From Fulvivirga imtechensis AK7 (GTDB lineage Bacteria; Bacteroidota; Bacteroidia; Cytophagales; Cyclobacteriaceae), in the NCBI RefSeq assembly GCF_000331535.1, contig NZ_AMZN01000039.1:1-64000 (forward strand): DNA of 64,000 bases, written 5' to 3'. Positions 8,668 through 17,098 of this stretch are shown in pieces. The translations under genes were made by a program, and so were the position numbers. The notes under the pieces are model-generated. The model was not told the origin of the DNA, ran no database searches, and saw only the letters and a program-made list of their open reading frames with translations. The first letter of the stretch is position 1, and each line of letters begins with the position of its first letter.

Positions 8668-9582
8668 ATGCCTAAAATGAGGCCTTCATTAAGAATTGCC
8701 ACGATATATTTTATTATTGGCGCTACATGGATTTTATTATCGGATGTGGCTGTAGATACTTTTTTCGATGATAAGCACGTAATACGCGAACTGCAGACAT
8801 ACAAAGGATGGACCTTTGTGGTACTATCAGCGCTGTTAATATTTGCTTTAAGCAGACAGTATGAAAAGCATCTGAATAATAAGATAGCTGAGCTTCGCAA
8901 TGCTAACCAGGACCTGAAGCTATTCTTTTATAAAGCATCACACGACTTAAGAGGGCCTGTCAAATCAATTCTTGGACTTACAGCGCTTATGCAGATGAAC
9001 AGGCATGATAAAGATATGCCGCTAATGGTCACCCATATAGAACAATCAGCCAGAAAAGCCGATCACCTGATATATGACCTTGATCAGTTGACCAATATTA
9101 TCGAAGGGCCTTTACAAACGGCCCCGGTAAATTTCCCGGCCCTGCTAAAAAAAATCTTCGCACGCTTACAAGCGCAAAACCCCGATTTCGCCAACAAAGT
9201 CAACATGGTTAGTCAACTTAATATCAAGGAATGTCAGTCTCATCTTTACCTGCTTGAACTCATCATGGAAAAGCTTTTGGAGAATGCAATTGTATTCACC
9301 GCTCCATATCGTGATTCTCCTGAAGTAGCTGTGTTGATCAATCGCACCAGAGAGGGGTTATCCATAAAGGTTAAAGACAATGGCATAGGCATACATGAAA
9401 GTCGTATGCACCGTATATTTGATATGTTTTACAAAGGCACCGAAGCCTCAAAAGGCAGTGGGCTGGGGCTGCATATAGTGCGTTTGGCAGTAGAGCGACT
9501 GGATGGAAAAGTATTGGTAGATAGTACGGAAAGAATAGGTAGCACCTTCACTGCGCTGATACCACTGACAGATAATTCGTAA
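8668..9582 (+). CDS. Membrane sensor histidine kinase (orphan)
   Basis: A 304-residue kinase with two membrane helices (about residues 9-28 and 47-62) joined by a very short outer loop, then a coiled coil and a HisKA domain with the phosphorylated His at H92 (KASHDLRGPVKS). The HATPase domain shows the N box (LLENAIVFT), G1 (DNGIGI), F box (IFDMFYKG) and G2 (GSGLGLHIV). The N-terminal pattern with WILLSD resembles a short sensor module common at the front of bacterial kinases and cyclases. With almost no periplasmic sensing region it probably senses the membrane or works through a partner. No regulator gene is adjacent, so its partner is unknown. Confidence 0.85.
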   Translation: MPKMRPSLRIATIYFIIGATWILLSDVAVDTFFDDKHVIRELQTYKGWTFVVLSALLIFALSRQYEKHLNNKIAELRNANQDLKLFFYKASHDLRGPVKSILGLTALMQMNRHDKDMPLMVTHIEQSARKADHLIYDLDQLTNIIEGPLQTAPVNFPALLKKIFARLQAQNPDFANKVNMVSQLNIKECQSHLYLLELIMEKLLENAIVFTAPYRDSPEVAVLINRTREGLSIKVKDNGIGIHESRMHRIFDMFYKGTEASKGSGLGLHIVRLAVERLDGKVLVDSTERIGSTFTALIPLTDNS

Positions 9583-9709
9583 AAAGAAGCCGTCCCAAAG
9601 CAGGGACTGCCTGCCTGAGCATGTTTACTTTCAACCTAAACCAAAGTAACAAATGCCAGAAATGACACCCAAAGTGATGGAAATTCTCTGAGCCGGCTTC
9701 AAGATCAGA

Positions 9710-9904
9710 TTATGCTTCGCAGTAATATCCAGAGTCACCACAGCAATGCGTCCAGTAGCCGAATGTAATTACCGTAGGGCATTCATTTTTACCGCATACA
9801 GTTGCTGAAGCTCCACCCATTACCTTTACTGTCTCACTTTGCTTAGTTTCCATTTCGGTAACGAAGCTTTCCACTTTGATCTTTTCGATTTTAAACTTTT
9901 TCAT
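9710..9904 (-). CDS. Lanthipeptide-like RiPP precursor peptide (orphan)
   Basis: The 64-residue peptide has the build of Bacteroidota class I (pinensin-like) lanthipeptide precursors: a charged leader beginning MKKFKIEKIKVESFVTE, in which SFVT matches the usual leader signature, a glycine pair at G30-G31, and a 33-residue core. The core has five cysteines (C37, C42, C54, C55, C62) and six Ser/Thr (S33, T35, T44, T47, T52, S58), enough for several lanthionine rings. It is flanked by a histidine kinase gene and a lipoprotein gene, and no LanB, LanC, LanM, peptidase or ABC exporter is in the window, so modification would have to act in trans. It has its own promoter and an upstream palindrome. 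Class assignment is by motif only; another GG-leader peptide type is possible. Confidence 0.7.
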   Translation of the reverse strand: MKKFKIEKIKVESFVTEMETKQSETVKVMGGASATVCGKNECPTVITFGYWTHCCGDSGYYCEA

Positions 9905-9946
9905 GCGTTTTTAGTTTGGTTTTTAATTGATTTTGATTTTACAAAA

Positions 9947-9975
9947 CAAACCTACTACCAAAAAGCCTAATAAAA
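9947..9975 (-). promoter_or_regulatory. Promoter of the lanthipeptide-like gene
   Basis: On the minus strand TTTT (9972-9975), a 17-nt spacer and TAGGTTTG (9947-9954) match the Bacteroidota consensus TTTG-N17-20-TANNTTTG with one mismatch in the upstream box. The transcript would begin near 9941, giving a leader of nearly 40 nt before the ATG at 9904. Confidence 0.6.
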
Positions 9976-9976
9976 C

Positions 9977-9994
9977 ATCACGGAAAACCGTGAT
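9977..9994. promoter_or_regulatory. Perfect palindrome abutting the promoter (candidate operator)
   Basis: ATCACGG-AAAA-CCGTGAT has two perfect 7-bp arms with a 4-bp centre. It ends one base upstream of the -33 box of the lanthipeptide-like gene, a usual position for an activator or repressor site. It lacks a T-run and is upstream of the predicted transcript, so a terminator role is unlikely. Confidence 0.5.
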
Positions 9995-10302
9995 ATTAGC
10001 AGTTTAAACAGATAACGAGGCGGAGCGATAAGCGCTGAGTGCTGAGGGTAGACATCCATTTTACATTCAATGTGCTTAAGGCAAAAACTTCAGGGATGCT
10101 TTACTAAACTTCTGAAAGTTTGGCAAACCGTACTGTTGAGGAAGTCCGATCAGGCGCTAAGCTTTCCCGGTACTTGACCCGGCGAAGGGCGAAGGGCAGA
10201 GAGCGGAGCGATAGGCGGTTTCATTTAAAATTGTCAGGAACTTCATTTGCTTTTCGGGTTATTTGCTCGAAATTAACCTTTTGAATTTCGATCAACCATA
10301 CC
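9995..10302. other. Intergenic spacer with decayed repeat fragments
   Basis: No gene is seen. Two short copies of GCGGAGCGATA(A/G)GCG occur at about 10020-10034 and 10203-10217, with GCTGAGTGCTGAGGG and GCGAAGGGCGAAGGGC words near them. Related words occur on the other strand at about 61590-61640. They look like worn intergenic repeat sequence. Confidence 0.4.
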
Positions 10303-11220
10303 ATGAGACCTCTATTATTGCTTGCTTTGGCCATTATAATGGCATCATGCAGCACCTTTGTACCGGTGAGTAAGACACTTCCACCTGAAATTCGCTTACC
10401 TGATAACAAGGGAGACTTCCTTTTCATCAGCAGATTCAATGCCGACAGCCTACCTTTTAATAACGATAACAAGGTAGAAGTTTTTAAGCTTGGACATAAT
10501 GCCTTTTTGCAGGGACTTAGTGCCGGCTTTGATACCAGCAGATACTTTCACCTTACCCTGGCTGATACTATTATAGGTAATACAGCGCCCGTAGAACCGG
10601 CTAATGATCTGAGTGCCACACGTGCAGAACAGCTTTGTACGATCCACAATAAAGGGTATCTGCTGACTCTGGATGCATATAATCTTTACTTTGACCAGGA
10701 AGTTGACGTGGTGAAGTTAGAGGATGGCACTAAGGAACGAACGGCCTACTACGACCTGGTGGTGGAGACCTACATCGGGATGTATAACCGATACGGACAG
10801 GTATTGGATCGCTATCGCGATGAGTTGAGGATCCAGCACGATAAAAGGTCTGTGATCAGCGGACTTCTGGCCGTGGGACCATCGATGGGTAAGGCAGACA
10901 AAAATGCCAAGCTCATTTCTGACGAATTGGGCAGGAAGTTCATACACAAATTCTATCCGGTATCAGTTGTTGAACAACGTGAATTTTACCATACCAAAGG
11001 GTTCAGCAGAGCTTACAAGGCATACCAAATGGGCCATTGGGCAGAGGTTGAAAATGAACTTTTACCACTAACCAGATCAGAAGAATCAAAAATAGCAGGC
11101 CGGGCTGCTTACAATATGGCGGTGCTTTGTGAAAACCTCAACCGCCTGGATGAGATGACTTACTGGTATGGAGTAGCGCAAGAGAAGCTGGGTGATAAGA
11201 TGCCGACCTGGTATAATTGA
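10303..11220 (+). CDS. Outer-membrane lipoprotein, DUF6340-like
   Basis: A 305-residue protein with a lipoprotein signal peptide; the lipobox is IMASC with the acylated cysteine at C16. The mature part begins with a short beta-rich domain and ends in helical hairpins (from about residue 225) that look like a degenerate TPR, including YKAYQMGHWAEVENELLPL and AAYNMAVLCENLNRLDEM. The overall pattern resembles Bacteroidota lipoproteins of the DUF6340 group, which have no known function. It converges on trkH with only 10 bp between the stops. Family assignment is from memory and moderate. Confidence 0.65.
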   Translation: MRPLLLLALAIIMASCSTFVPVSKTLPPEIRLPDNKGDFLFISRFNADSLPFNNDNKVEVFKLGHNAFLQGLSAGFDTSRYFHLTLADTIIGNTAPVEPANDLSATRAEQLCTIHNKGYLLTLDAYNLYFDQEVDVVKLEDGTKERTAYYDLVVETYIGMYNRYGQVLDRYRDELRIQHDKRSVISGLLAVGPSMGKADKNAKLISDELGRKFIHKFYPVSVVEQREFYHTKGFSRAYKAYQMGHWAEVENELLPLTRSEESKIAGRAAYNMAVLCENLNRLDEMTYWYGVAQEKLGDKMPTWYN

Positions 11221-11230
11221 TTAGTAAGCC

Positions 11231-12685
11231 CTACAAGCCTCGCCAGTAATTTGGTGTCAGTAAAACCAATATAGTAAATAGCTCCAGACGGCCAAGGATC
11301 ATCACTATTGACAGCGTCCATTTGCTTATATCATTGAGGTGCGCAAAATTATTTACCGGGCCAACTGTACCCAAACCAGGGCCTATATTTCCCTGACAAG
11401 TAGCTACTGCTCCCAAAGAGGTTACAATGTCGTTTCCCGTAAAGGTGAGAATAAACACACCAAAAACGAATATCGTTAAATAGAGGATAACGAAAGCCAT
11501 GACATTGAACATGGTATCCTCCTTAACAGCACGTCCACTGATTCTAACAGGCATGACCGCAGAAGGATGCAACTGCCTTTTTACAGCCAAAAAGCTATTT
11601 TTTAGAAGTAGGGTAAATCGAATCACTTTGATCCCCCCTGATGTAGAACCTGCAGATGCCCCCGAAAGCATAAGCAACAGGAATATGAAAGAGACAAGAG
11701 ATGTCCATGTAGTGTAGTCAGCAGTAGCGAATCCGGTAGACGAAATAATTGAAACTACCTGAAACAGGGCATCGCGAAATGCCTTCTCAAACTCATTCCA
11801 TGTCTGTGAAAATACTATCACCGTTGTTACCAGAGACACCACCACAATGATTAGTATGTATACCCGAAACTCCTCATTAGCAAATATTTTCTTGAACTTT
11901 CCCTTAAAAAAGAAGTACAACAGTGAAAAGTTAGTGCCGGCAATGATCATAAACACAATGATGGTATATTGTATAAATGGTGAATCATAGTAGGCAACAC
12001 TATTGTTTTTAGGAGAAAAGCCCCCACTCGCCATAGTTGTAAACGAGTGGCTTAAAGCATCATAAAAAGTCATCCCTCCAAACATTAGGATGACCGTTTC
12101 CAGAATAGTAAGTCCAAGATAAATTGACCATAGACGGCTGGCTGTGTCCTTGATTTTTGGCTTGAGTTTGTCATGTGTTACTCCTGAAGCTTCTGCAGCA
12201 AACAATTGCATACCTCCTATCCCCAATGTCGGCAGTATCGCCAGGGCCAAAACAATTATACCCATTCCTCCTACCCATTGTGTGGTACTTCTCCAAAATA
12301 GCAGGCCGTAAGGTAGCGCTTCTATATTATTGAGAATGGAAGCCCCGGTTGTAGTGTAGCCAGACACTGTTTCGAAGAATGCATCGGTGAAATTATCGAT
12401 ATGACCCGAAAGTAAAAATGGAAGAGTTCCAAATACCGACATTAATATCCACCCAAGCGATACTACCAAAAAACCATCTCTTTTCTTTAGTTCTTTATTC
12501 CTGGTCTTCCTTGTTACGAGCCAAACAAAAAGTCCGACCCCTGCCGTTATGGCCCCGGAAATGAATATTGGCCTGACATCTTCATGATAGTACATTGAAA
12601 ATGGAAGACATAACCACATAAAAAGGCCATTGAAAATCAATAACAGCCCCAGAAGATTAAATATGACTTTGTAGTTTAGTCTCAT
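11231..12685 (-). CDS. trkH: TrkH-family potassium uptake channel subunit
   Basis: A 484-residue inner-membrane protein of the TrkH/KtrB/HKT family, which lets K+ enter down the membrane potential. The four selectivity-filter loops can be seen: GYTTTGAS, TMASGGFS, ISSTGFAT and CQGNIGPG, each giving the conserved glycine. GGMGIIVLALAILP and AGSTSGGIK are also typical. No trkA/ktrA gene, which would give the cytoplasmic gating ring, is adjacent. The gene lies 188 bp downstream of a KdpDE-like two-component pair on the same strand, so K+ control of this channel by that pair is likely. Confidence 0.93.
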   Translation of the reverse strand: MRLNYKVIFNLLGLLLIFNGLFMWLCLPFSMYYHEDVRPIFISGAITAGVGLFVWLVTRKTRNKELKKRDGFLVVSLGWILMSVFGTLPFLLSGHIDNFTDAFFETVSGYTTTGASILNNIEALPYGLLFWRSTTQWVGGMGIIVLALAILPTLGIGGMQLFAAEASGVTHDKLKPKIKDTASRLWSIYLGLTILETVILMFGGMTFYDALSHSFTTMASGGFSPKNNSVAYYDSPFIQYTIIVFMIIAGTNFSLLYFFFKGKFKKIFANEEFRVYILIIVVVSLVTTVIVFSQTWNEFEKAFRDALFQVVSIISSTGFATADYTTWTSLVSFIFLLLMLSGASAGSTSGGIKVIRFTLLLKNSFLAVKRQLHPSAVMPVRISGRAVKEDTMFNVMAFVILYLTIFVFGVFILTFTGNDIVTSLGAVATCQGNIGPGLGTVGPVNNFAHLNDISKWTLSIVMILGRLELFTILVLLTPNYWRGL

Positions 12686-12873
12686 AAGCCATTGGTTCGG
12701 GGGCGAGTGTGAACCACAGTACGTCCTCTCAATTTCATTCGCACAACATCGTTACTTAACACCATCAGCTATTCCCTTCCAATCAGGGAGAAGGATTATA
12801 TAGGCAAAGTAAGTTGATATGATATAAGGGAAGGATAAAAAAAATGATGTGGATATAAAGATTTTATAAAGAC

Positions 12874-13554
12874 CTAGCTAAAGCGATAGCCTACGCCACT
12901 TTCAGTGATAATATGCCGGGGATTATTGGGGTTGTCCTCTATCTTTTTCCTCAGTTGAGCAACGAATACCCTTAAGTACTGTGTTTCGGATTGATAGCCA
13001 ACGCCCCAAATCTCCTTTAAAATGTATTGATGCGTAAGTACCCTACCTGCATTCTTGACAAAAAGGGCAAGTAAGTTGTACTCTGTTGAGGTCAGTTTAA
13101 CAATTTCAGCATTTCGCTTTACTACCCTTGCTATAAGATCAACCTGCAAATCTCCTGCTGTTATCAAGGGTTCCTGTAAATGCATATTCTGCCCCAAACG
13201 TATCGCTGAACGTATTCGAGCCAACAATTCTCCAGACCTGAACGGCTTGGTAATATAATCAGTTGCACCATTATCCAGAGCGGAAATGATATCCTGCTCA
13301 CTGTCCTTTACGGACAGAATAATTATGGGCTTATGATACCACTCTCGCAATTCCGCTAGCACCTGATGCCCATCTTTATCCGGCAGACCTATGTCCAGCA
13401 AGATCAACTCGGGTGGATGATTAGCGGCCGCTACCAGGCCCTCCTTTCCGGAGGCGGCCTGTACAACCTTATATTGATTGCTTTCTAATGTAATTCGTAA
13501 AAGCTTACGGATCTGCGGTTCATCATCTATAATGAGTATTTCAGCCTTGTTCAT
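12874..13554 (-). CDS. KdpE-like response regulator (OmpR family)
   Basis: A 226-residue response regulator: an N-terminal receiver with acidic pocket D11-D12, phosphorylated D54 (LLDIGLPD) and the conserved Lys in DYITKPF, then a winged-helix DNA-binding domain (about residues 130-226) ending in VGYRF. Length and sequence style match KdpE. Its start overlaps the end of the kinase gene by 14 bases, so the two are made together. KdpE normally switches on the high-affinity Kdp ATPase; no kdpFABC is in the window, and the next gene is trkH. Confidence 0.85.
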   Translation of the reverse strand: MNKAEILIIDDEPQIRKLLRITLESNQYKVVQAASGKEGLVAAANHPPELILLDIGLPDKDGHQVLAELREWYHKPIIILSVKDSEQDIISALDNGATDYITKPFRSGELLARIRSAIRLGQNMHLQEPLITAGDLQVDLIARVVKRNAEIVKLTSTEYNLLALFVKNAGRVLTHQYILKEIWGVGYQSETQYLRVFVAQLRKKIEDNPNNPRHIITESGVGYRFS

Positions 13555-14653
13555 CCTTTAATTCATCATCGGTTACAAACATGCTTTTCGCAGGGAGCTC
13601 AATAATAAATTCGGCACCACCGGCCTTTTTATTTTTTAATCTTATCGTTCCGTTGTGCGCTTCAGTGAAGCCTTTGGCAATAGAAAGACCCAAGCCTGAC
13701 CCTCCGGTAGAAAACCGGGCACCTCGATAAAACTTATCAAAAATAAAAGCAGCATCACTTTCGGATATACCTTTGCCATTATCGGAAATTGAAAACACGC
13801 AACCGCTATCACTCTGGAATACTCTTAGTTCGATCGATGATCCCTTGGGAGTGTAGTGCAGGGCGTTGTGGAGAATGTTATTCAGCGCCTGTTCTATCAG
13901 TCCCCTGTCAATTTTGAATAAAGGCAAATTTTCATTCTGTTCAAAATATATCTTATAGTCTGTAGCACTATCCCGGTAATTTCGGATGACTGTATGCATC
14001 AGTTCATTTACATCGCACCAATCGAGTTTAGGCTGAAGTACGCCTGCTTCCAATCGACTCATATTCAGAAGATTTTCAACCTGTCTGTTGAGTCTGAAAC
14101 CCGCAATTTCGATTTCATTAATAAGCTCTGCTTTATCTTCTTCTGAAAGCTTGGTGTCATTTTCCCGAATAGTATCAACGGCACCCACAATGGTGGATAT
14201 AGGTGTTCGCAATTCATGCGACAACGAATTGATAAGGGTATTATACAGTGTAATGGTCTTTTCTCTACCCTCTTTGTCTCTTGCCTTCCTTTCAAAATTC
14301 CTGATCTTGGAAGTCAGCACGATGTTGATCAGGGCAATAACGAAATACATCAAAAAAAGTAGTACATCTTCGGGAGTTCCAACATGAAAAGTATGTGTGG
14401 GCGGGATAAAAAAGTAATTCCAGATAAGGGCACTTAAGACTGCAGCGGTAAGTACCGGGAAAATGTCAAAGAGCATTGCCAGAATAGAGACTACGAGTAG
14501 TAGCACAAGGGCTACTTCCCTGTAGCCTATAAGATTGGCTAAAAAGTAACAGGTAATCGTCACCAATACGATAAGCATTAAACTGATCAGGTATTGGGTG
14601 CTTGTATCAGGTTTTCTTGTTTTTAATCTGTACGCCAAATTCTTTTCGTACAA
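13541..14653 (-). CDS. KdpD-like histidine kinase lacking the N-terminal sensor half
   Basis: The 370-residue protein corresponds to only the C-terminal half of KdpD. It has four membrane helices in the DUF4118 style (residues about 20-115, with YFFIPPTHTF between helices), then a HisKA domain with H146 (SLSHELRTPISTI) and an ATPase domain (SDNGKGIS, FDKFYRG, GGSGLGLSIAKGF). The cytoplasmic KdpD and Usp-like domains that make up the first 400 or so residues of classical KdpD are missing. Upstream DNA holds only the tRNA gene and no broken remnant, so the short form is native. It probably reports K+ or turgor to the overlapping regulator. Confidence 0.85.
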   Translation of the reverse strand: MYEKNLAYRLKTRKPDTSTQYLISLMLIVLVTITCYFLANLIGYREVALVLLLVVSILAMLFDIFPVLTAAVLSALIWNYFFIPPTHTFHVGTPEDVLLFLMYFVIALINIVLTSKIRNFERKARDKEGREKTITLYNTLINSLSHELRTPISTIVGAVDTIRENDTKLSEEDKAELINEIEIAGFRLNRQVENLLNMSRLEAGVLQPKLDWCDVNELMHTVIRNYRDSATDYKIYFEQNENLPLFKIDRGLIEQALNNILHNALHYTPKGSSIELRVFQSDSGCVFSISDNGKGISESDAAFIFDKFYRGARFSTGGSGLGLSIAKGFTEAHNGTIRLKNKKAGGAEFIIELPAKSMFVTDDELKDEQG

Positions 14654-14833
14654 ATCTACTTAATAGAAACAAGGATTTTCTAACAATTCGGATGCGAAAA
14701 ATGGAGTAGCTTTATCTAAACTTTGATGATTCAGTAAACGTTTCGAAGATTTGAGTGTGAATTGTCTTTGGAGAGTGATGCGCACTAGAGATAGTCATGA
14801 CGCAGAGCAATTTTCCCTAACAAGGTTAGCAAC

Positions 14834-14865
14834 AAAAAAACCTTGCAAATTATTCGTTTACAAGG
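14834..14865 (-). terminator. Rho-independent terminator of tRNA-Thr
   Basis: On the minus strand CCTTGTAAA and TTTGCAAGG form a 9-bp stem (one G-T pair) with a 7-nt loop at 14841-14865, followed by seven T (14834-14840). It begins 9 nt after the tRNA 3' end. Confidence 0.8.
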
Positions 14866-14873
14866 CTTATCAG

Positions 14874-14947
14874 AGCCCCCAGTCGGATTCGAACCAACGA
14901 CCTACTGATTACAAGTCAGTTGCTCTGGCCAGCTGAGCTATGGAGGC
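14874..14947 (-). tRNA. tRNA-Thr (anticodon TGT)
   Basis: The 74-nt minus-strand sequence folds as a tRNA: acceptor stem GCCTCCA with TGGGGGC, D-arm AGCTCAGCTGG..GAGC, anticodon stem ACTGA/TCAGT around the loop CTTGTAA (anticodon TGT, reading ACA), and T-loop GTTCGAATC. CCA is not encoded. Its promoter (15020-15050) and terminator (14834-14865) are both clear, so it is a single-gene transcript. Confidence 0.95.
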
Positions 14948-15019
14948 TTCTTTTATTAATCAAACCCTTTATTGGTTAACTTCTCCTCACTTTTGAGTGG
15001 TTGTTACCGTAAGGGACTG

Positions 15020-15050
15020 CAAATGTAATGCACGATATTTTAAATGCAAA
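15020..15050 (-). promoter_or_regulatory. Consensus Bacteroidota promoter of tRNA-Thr
   Basis: On the minus strand TTTG (15047-15050), a 19-nt spacer and TACATTTG (15020-15027) match the Bacteroidota housekeeping promoter TTTG-N19-TANNTTTG exactly. The transcript would begin near 15013, about 65 nt before the mature tRNA. Confidence 0.85.
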
Positions 15051-15078
15051 CCTTCGCTAAAAAATTTTTTTTACTTTT

Positions 15079-17052
15079 TTAGTCAGACACTGTTCTGATC
15101 ACTCTCAACTGCTGTTTCAGGTTCTTTAATTCGTTGTTGGCAGACTTAATTTTAGAGTTAAATTCGTCTTTCAATTTGTCGGCTGTTTTCGAATCAGCAA
15201 AGAACTCAAGGTTGTTTTTCCACAGAGCAATATCATGTTCTACCTTGTTGATCTGCTTTCTGATCGCCTGCTCCTTTCGGTGAATCTTTTGATCTGCATT
15301 CGGTCCGCTGAGCAGTTTGTTTACCTGGTTTTCTATGCGGATCTGCTGGCGATCTTCATTGGAAAGCCCCTCCATGCCATTGATGAATTTATCAACTACT
15401 TCTGAGTAGCGGCTCTTTATTTTCGATATGCTCTTGCGCGGTACAAATCCAATGTCGAGATACTCATCCTGAAGGTCTCTGAACTTTTCAAGGTCGTCAG
15501 ATTTTTCTACTGCCATCTTTTCTATCTGATCACAGATGTTTTCTTTCCTCTTCAGGTTTTCTTCGAATTCCTTCTCTACCTCGTTATTTTTAGACCTTTT
15601 TTTATCAAAGAAATGGTCTGCAGCCTCTTTGAATTCCTTATAAACAGACTCTCTGTATTTTTCAGGTACCGGGCCGATCTCTTTCCACTCCCGCTGCAGC
15701 CGCTTAAACTCATCAGCCGTTTTTTGCCAGTCAATACTGTCTTTGATTTCCACTGCTCTGTTTACCAGCTCCTTCTTCTTTTCCAGGTTTCCTTCCCGCT
15801 GTGCATCAAGCTTTTTAAAGAAGGCACTTTTATTGTTAAAGAATGTTTTAAAGGTACCCCAGAACTTCTTGTTTACTACCTTGGCCTTAGCGCGAGGCAA
15901 CCCACCCACTGCTTCCCATTTCTTCTGCACATCCAGTATCTCTTTGGTCTTGGCGTTCCACTCCTTGATGCGATCAGAGTCAAATGATGCAAATGGCTGC
16001 ACCTCTTCGGCAAGCTGCTCTTTTACCTTAAGGTTTTCCTCCAGTTCCGATTTCAATTGCTCCACGAACTCCTTCCTCCGTGCGTAAACGGCATCAGAAG
16101 CGCCCTTAAAACGCTGCCACAGGGGCTCCTGCTCTTCTTGTGGCACAGGGCCGATGTGCTTGAATTCATGGTGCAGCTCATTGAGCTCTTTTATGGCTTC
16201 TTTCAGGTTTTCATGCTCCACCAGCTTTTCAGCGCGTTCACATAGCTCAATCTTCGACTCCAGGTTTTTCTTCCTGTCGAGCTCTTTTAGTTCGAAATAT
16301 ATACTTCTGTTGTCGTAAAAACGATCTACAAGAGCATTGTAGTTTGCCCAAAGTGTTTTGGCATATGCCCCTGGTACCGGGCCCACATCCTTCCACTCGT
16401 TTTGTAGGTTTTTAAACTCATTGAAGCTGATATTGGTCTCTTCTGAGTCAACAAATTCACGAAGCTTTTCAAGGATAGCCTGTTTCTTTTTAAGATTAGC
16501 CTCTTTTTGCTCTTCCTTGGCCTTTACAAACTGAGCACGCCTGTCTCTGATGAGTTTATAATTAGCATCAAAGCGGGTGGTGAGCTCATCATATTTGAAG
16601 TCAAAATCTTCCTCCGCACCACCGTCTGCAACAAACCTTTCGAGTGCTTCACCCCGCTCCTTCTCCTTTATCTCATCGAAAAGAGGCTTGATCTCACGAG
16701 CTACACGCTCAGCTTTTTGAACATTATCGTCTTTGGCCAATGATTTTATCAGCTCTACAAATTCTTCTTTAGAAAAGTTAGAATAATCTATTTCTTCGTC
16801 ATGCTCTTCCTCGTCTTCTTCCTCGCTGTCCTTTTCGCCCAGATCTACTTCTGAATCCAATGACTGTTCCTGACTTTGCCCGGAAGTATCGGCTACAACC
16901 TCTTTAGTTGTTTCCTCAGCAGTATCCTTTTCCCCGGAAGTCTGTTCCTCGATTTCGGCAGACTTTTCCTGAGATACCTTCTGCTGTTCATCAACATCCT
17001 GGCTGTCAGTATCTAAATTTTCTATTTCCTTGATGTCCTTCTCTTTATCCAT
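15079..17052 (-). CDS. DUF349 repeat coiled-coil protein
   Basis: A 657-residue cytoplasmic protein with a very acidic, low-complexity N-terminus (about residues 1-90, rich in Glu, Asp, Ser and Gln) followed by about five DUF349 helical repeats. Each repeat is marked by a phrase of the type WKDVGPVP, FKHIGPVP, WEAVGGLP, WKEIGPVP or YLDIGFVP, then an aromatic- and basic-rich helix. The C-terminal 80 residues are a charged coiled coil. DUF349 proteins are widespread in Bacteroidota and their biochemical role is not established. It stands alone, 46 bp upstream of yqgE on the same strand counting against transcription, so yqgE and miaE may be read into it. Confidence 0.85.
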   Translation of the reverse strand: MDKEKDIKEIENLDTDSQDVDEQQKVSQEKSAEIEEQTSGEKDTAEETTKEVVADTSGQSQEQSLDSEVDLGEKDSEEEDEEEHDEEIDYSNFSKEEFVELIKSLAKDDNVQKAERVAREIKPLFDEIKEKERGEALERFVADGGAEEDFDFKYDELTTRFDANYKLIRDRRAQFVKAKEEQKEANLKKKQAILEKLREFVDSEETNISFNEFKNLQNEWKDVGPVPGAYAKTLWANYNALVDRFYDNRSIYFELKELDRKKNLESKIELCERAEKLVEHENLKEAIKELNELHHEFKHIGPVPQEEQEPLWQRFKGASDAVYARRKEFVEQLKSELEENLKVKEQLAEEVQPFASFDSDRIKEWNAKTKEILDVQKKWEAVGGLPRAKAKVVNKKFWGTFKTFFNNKSAFFKKLDAQREGNLEKKKELVNRAVEIKDSIDWQKTADEFKRLQREWKEIGPVPEKYRESVYKEFKEAADHFFDKKRSKNNEVEKEFEENLKRKENICDQIEKMAVEKSDDLEKFRDLQDEYLDIGFVPRKSISKIKSRYSEVVDKFINGMEGLSNEDRQQIRIENQVNKLLSGPNADQKIHRKEQAIRKQINKVEHDIALWKNNLEFFADSKTADKLKDEFNSKIKSANNELKNLKQQLRVIRTVSD

Positions 17053-17098
17053 TTGTACCAGTATTCAACCTCTATAACTGTAAAAATAATAAAATCAT

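Noticed and set aside
13541-14653. Idea that the KdpD-like kinase is a pseudogene fragment
   Set aside because: Start, membrane domain and kinase motifs are intact, it overlaps its regulator normally, and no KdpD N-terminal remnant lies upstream.
14751-14936. 61-residue plus-strand ORF with the product ending in SDSNQRPTDYKSVALAS
   Set aside because: It reads the antisense of tRNA-Thr; this peptide is a familiar false product of tRNA genes.
15613-15987. Long plus-strand ORFs of 114-124 residues opposite the DUF349 gene
   Set aside because: Antisense shadows caused by the Lys/Glu-rich coding strand; the DUF349 repeats on the minus strand are clear.
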